A stretch of 6,339 bases of DNA from Synechococcus sp. UW140 (GTDB lineage Bacteria > Cyanobacteriota > Cyanobacteriia > PCC-6307 > Cyanobiaceae), in contig CAMDWF010000140.1 in the NCBI GenBank assembly GCA_945878795.1, forward strand, positions 1 through 6,339, given 5' to 3'. The translations under genes were made by a program, and so were the position numbers. Below, one piece after another: positions 4,924 through 6,339 of this stretch; position 1 is the stretch's first letter; the number at the start of each line of letters is the position of its first letter. The notes under the pieces were generated by a model. That model was not told where the DNA came from, made no database searches, and saw only the letters and a list, made by a program, of their open reading frames with translations.

Positions 4924-6339
4924 ATGAAGCCAGCTGCTGCCGGGGCGGCCCAACCGCCCAGTCCCCCCAATCAGCCACCGTTGCAGCTGCTGCGCTGGCA
5001 GGCCCGAACCCAGGTGTTCTACGAGGAGCTGGGCGACGGAGCGCGGCTGACCATGGTCCGGATTCCCGGCGGCAGCTTCCAGATGGGTTCTGCTGAACAA
5101 GAGCTGGGGCGCCAGTCCAACGAGGGCCCGGTGCATGAGGTGACGCTGGCTGAATTCCTGATCGGCCAGACACCAATCACCCAGGCCCAGTGGCGGGCGG
5201 TGGCGCACTGGAAAGCCAGAGAAGGAGAGCGCTGGGGGGCGGAACTCAACCCCGAACCTTCCAAATTCCAGGGCGAAGAGGCCCGCTTGTTGGCGGGGGA
5301 GATGAACACCGACGAGCGGCCGGTAGAGCGGGTGAGTTGGGAAGATGCGAACGAGTTTTGCTCTCGGCTTAGTCAGCGCACTGGGCGTAATTACACGCTG
5401 CCGAGTGAGGCGCAGTGGGAATATGCCTGCCGGGCGGGGACGAGTACGGCGTATTGCTTTGGAGCCATCATCTATTCAGATTTAGCCAACTTTAGGGGTA
5501 CAGATGCATCTCGTTTTAGTTCACCTACCCCTGATCCGCAGCCCCTCTATAGGGAGCAGACCACACCGGTAGGGATGTTCCCCGCCAATGCCTGGGGGAT
5601 CCATGACATGCACGGCAATGTCCTGGAGTGGTGTTTGGATTCCGTGCGCAGCAGTTACGAGGGTGGTCCCTACGATGGGAGTGACTGGCAGGATCCGCAG
5701 TCGCCTAAGGAACAACAGAGAATTACTCGTGGCGGTTCCTGGTCCATGCCACCAAGATATTGCCGTTCGGCCTTCCGAAGCCTTTCCAAGCAGGATGTTT
5801 CTGACGGCCCCTACGATGATGCGGGCTTTCGTGTGGTTTGTCTGCCCCCAGGCTCCAAATTTAATTATGTTGAAAATTTAGCACCGGAATTGCATAAGCG
5901 AATCGATGATTCTTTAGTATTGACAGATGAGACTACAACCGTGCCCACCAGGGTCTATTTCAGCTACAGTCATGCTGATGTTAAATGGCTAAAGATGATA
6001 CAAAAACACTTGGCTCCTATGGTTCGAGACGGCTTGATAGCATGGAACGATGAGCAAATTAAGCCAGGCGCGTTGTGGAATGATGAAATTGGAAAGGCGC
6101 TAGCAGACGCTAAAGTTGTCATTTTACTGGTATCCCCAAATCTTCTAGCATCTGAATTTTTTACAAATTATGAACTGCCGCAGTTGATTAAAGCAGCCGA
6201 TGAAAAAGATATCTCACTACTCTGGTTTCTCGTAGATGATTGCATCTATAAAGATACAGGTATCCCAAATGTCCAACCTATTTTAGATCCCACTTTTCCA
6301 TTGTCTACGTTAACTTATATGGGATTAAATAAAGCCCTG
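4924..6339 (+). CDS. FGE-sulfatase/C-lectin-fold domain fused to a C-terminal TIR domain (partial, cut by right edge)
   Basis: An open frame of 472 codons runs off the right edge. An in-frame TGA at 4903-4905 bounds it upstream, and the ATG at 4924 (MKPAAAGAAQ, a Pro/Ala-rich leader) is the first start. The FGE domain (about 43-306) shows GGSFQMGS, ITQAQW, ERPVERVSWEDANEFC, LPSEAQWEYACRAG (159-172), IHDMHGNVLEW (226-236), TRGGSW and GFRVVC (301-306). As in the upstream paralogue, Cys280 is present but the second FGE catalytic Cys is Arg285. A linker (about 310-340) leads to a TIR domain from about 342: RVYFSYSHADVKW, GLIAWNDEQIKPGALW, then VVILLVSPNLLASEFFTNYE and LPQLIKAA, with Glu417 at the place of the usual catalytic Glu of NAD-cleaving TIRs. 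About 130 TIR residues are visible, nearly the whole domain. TIR effectors typically degrade NAD+ or make signalling nucleotides on activation; the FGE module is the likely sensor or ligand-binding part. The gene starts 84 bp after the SLATT frame. GC falls from about 63% to about 41% along the gene. Confidence 0.9.
   Translation, partial: MKPAAAGAAQPPSPPNQPPLQLLRWQARTQVFYEELGDGARLTMVRIPGGSFQMGSAEQELGRQSNEGPVHEVTLAEFLIGQTPITQAQWRAVAHWKAREGERWGAELNPEPSKFQGEEARLLAGEMNTDERPVERVSWEDANEFCSRLSQRTGRNYTLPSEAQWEYACRAGTSTAYCFGAIIYSDLANFRGTDASRFSSPTPDPQPLYREQTTPVGMFPANAWGIHDMHGNVLEWCLDSVRSSYEGGPYDGSDWQDPQSPKEQQRITRGGSWSMPPRYCRSAFRSLSKQDVSDGPYDDAGFRVVCLPPGSKFNYVENLAPELHKRIDDSLVLTDETTTVPTRVYFSYSHADVKWLKMIQKHLAPMVRDGLIAWNDEQIKPGALWNDEIGKALADAKVVILLVSPNLLASEFFTNYELPQLIKAADEKDISLLWFLVDDCIYKDTGIPNVQPILDPTFPLSTLTYMGLNKAL

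Noticed and set aside
4697..5309. Minus-strand frames across the start of the FGE-TIR gene
   Set aside because: They are antisense to the conserved FGE motifs and have no features of their own.

Overview
This window looks like chromosomal DNA from a high-GC cyanobacterium, probably of the Synechococcus/Cyanobium group. The evidence is two perfect copies of the cyanobacterial HIP1 palindrome GCGATCGC, a GC content near 70% in the housekeeping genes, a small phasin-family protein of cyanobacterial type, and the general absence of Shine-Dalgarno sequences. The genus is an inference.

The left half (about 1-2850) is ordinary core genome. It holds, on the minus strand, the start of a gene for a membrane-anchored or secreted protein (cut by the left edge; possibly an FKBP-type prolyl isomerase) and upstream of it a 113-residue phasin-family protein. 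Divergent from these, across 80 bp, lies lnt, apolipoprotein N-acyltransferase, with its full catalytic set. Convergent with lnt is a gene for a secreted thermonuclease (staphylococcal nuclease fold), whose only plausible start is TTG.

The right half (about 3031 to the right edge) is accessory in character, and all of it reads on the plus strand. It contains (i) a stand-alone FGE-sulfatase/C-type-lectin-fold protein of 315 residues, (ii) a 52-codon remnant resembling the N terminus of a Uma2-family nuclease, (iii) a two-transmembrane SLATT/DUF4231-like effector gene broken by a single in-frame TAG where a TGG would fit, and (iv) a second FGE-like domain fused in one reading frame to a C-terminal TIR domain and cut by the right edge. 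The TIR-encoding part falls to about 41% GC while its FGE-encoding part begins near 63%.

The most notable inference is that genes (i), (iii) and (iv) form, or once formed, a sensor-effector conflict system. Two FGE/C-lectin-fold modules lacking the second catalytic cysteine of true formylglycine-generating enzymes would act as binding modules, paired with a predicted membrane effector (SLATT) and a predicted NAD-targeting or signalling effector (TIR). The 3' end of the first FGE gene has a striking run of NNC codons at the place where cyanobacterial diversity-generating retroelements diversify such proteins, but no reverse transcriptase or template repeat is present here. No tRNA, rRNA, CRISPR or insertion sequence was seen, and no stretch longer than 300 bases lacks a gene.
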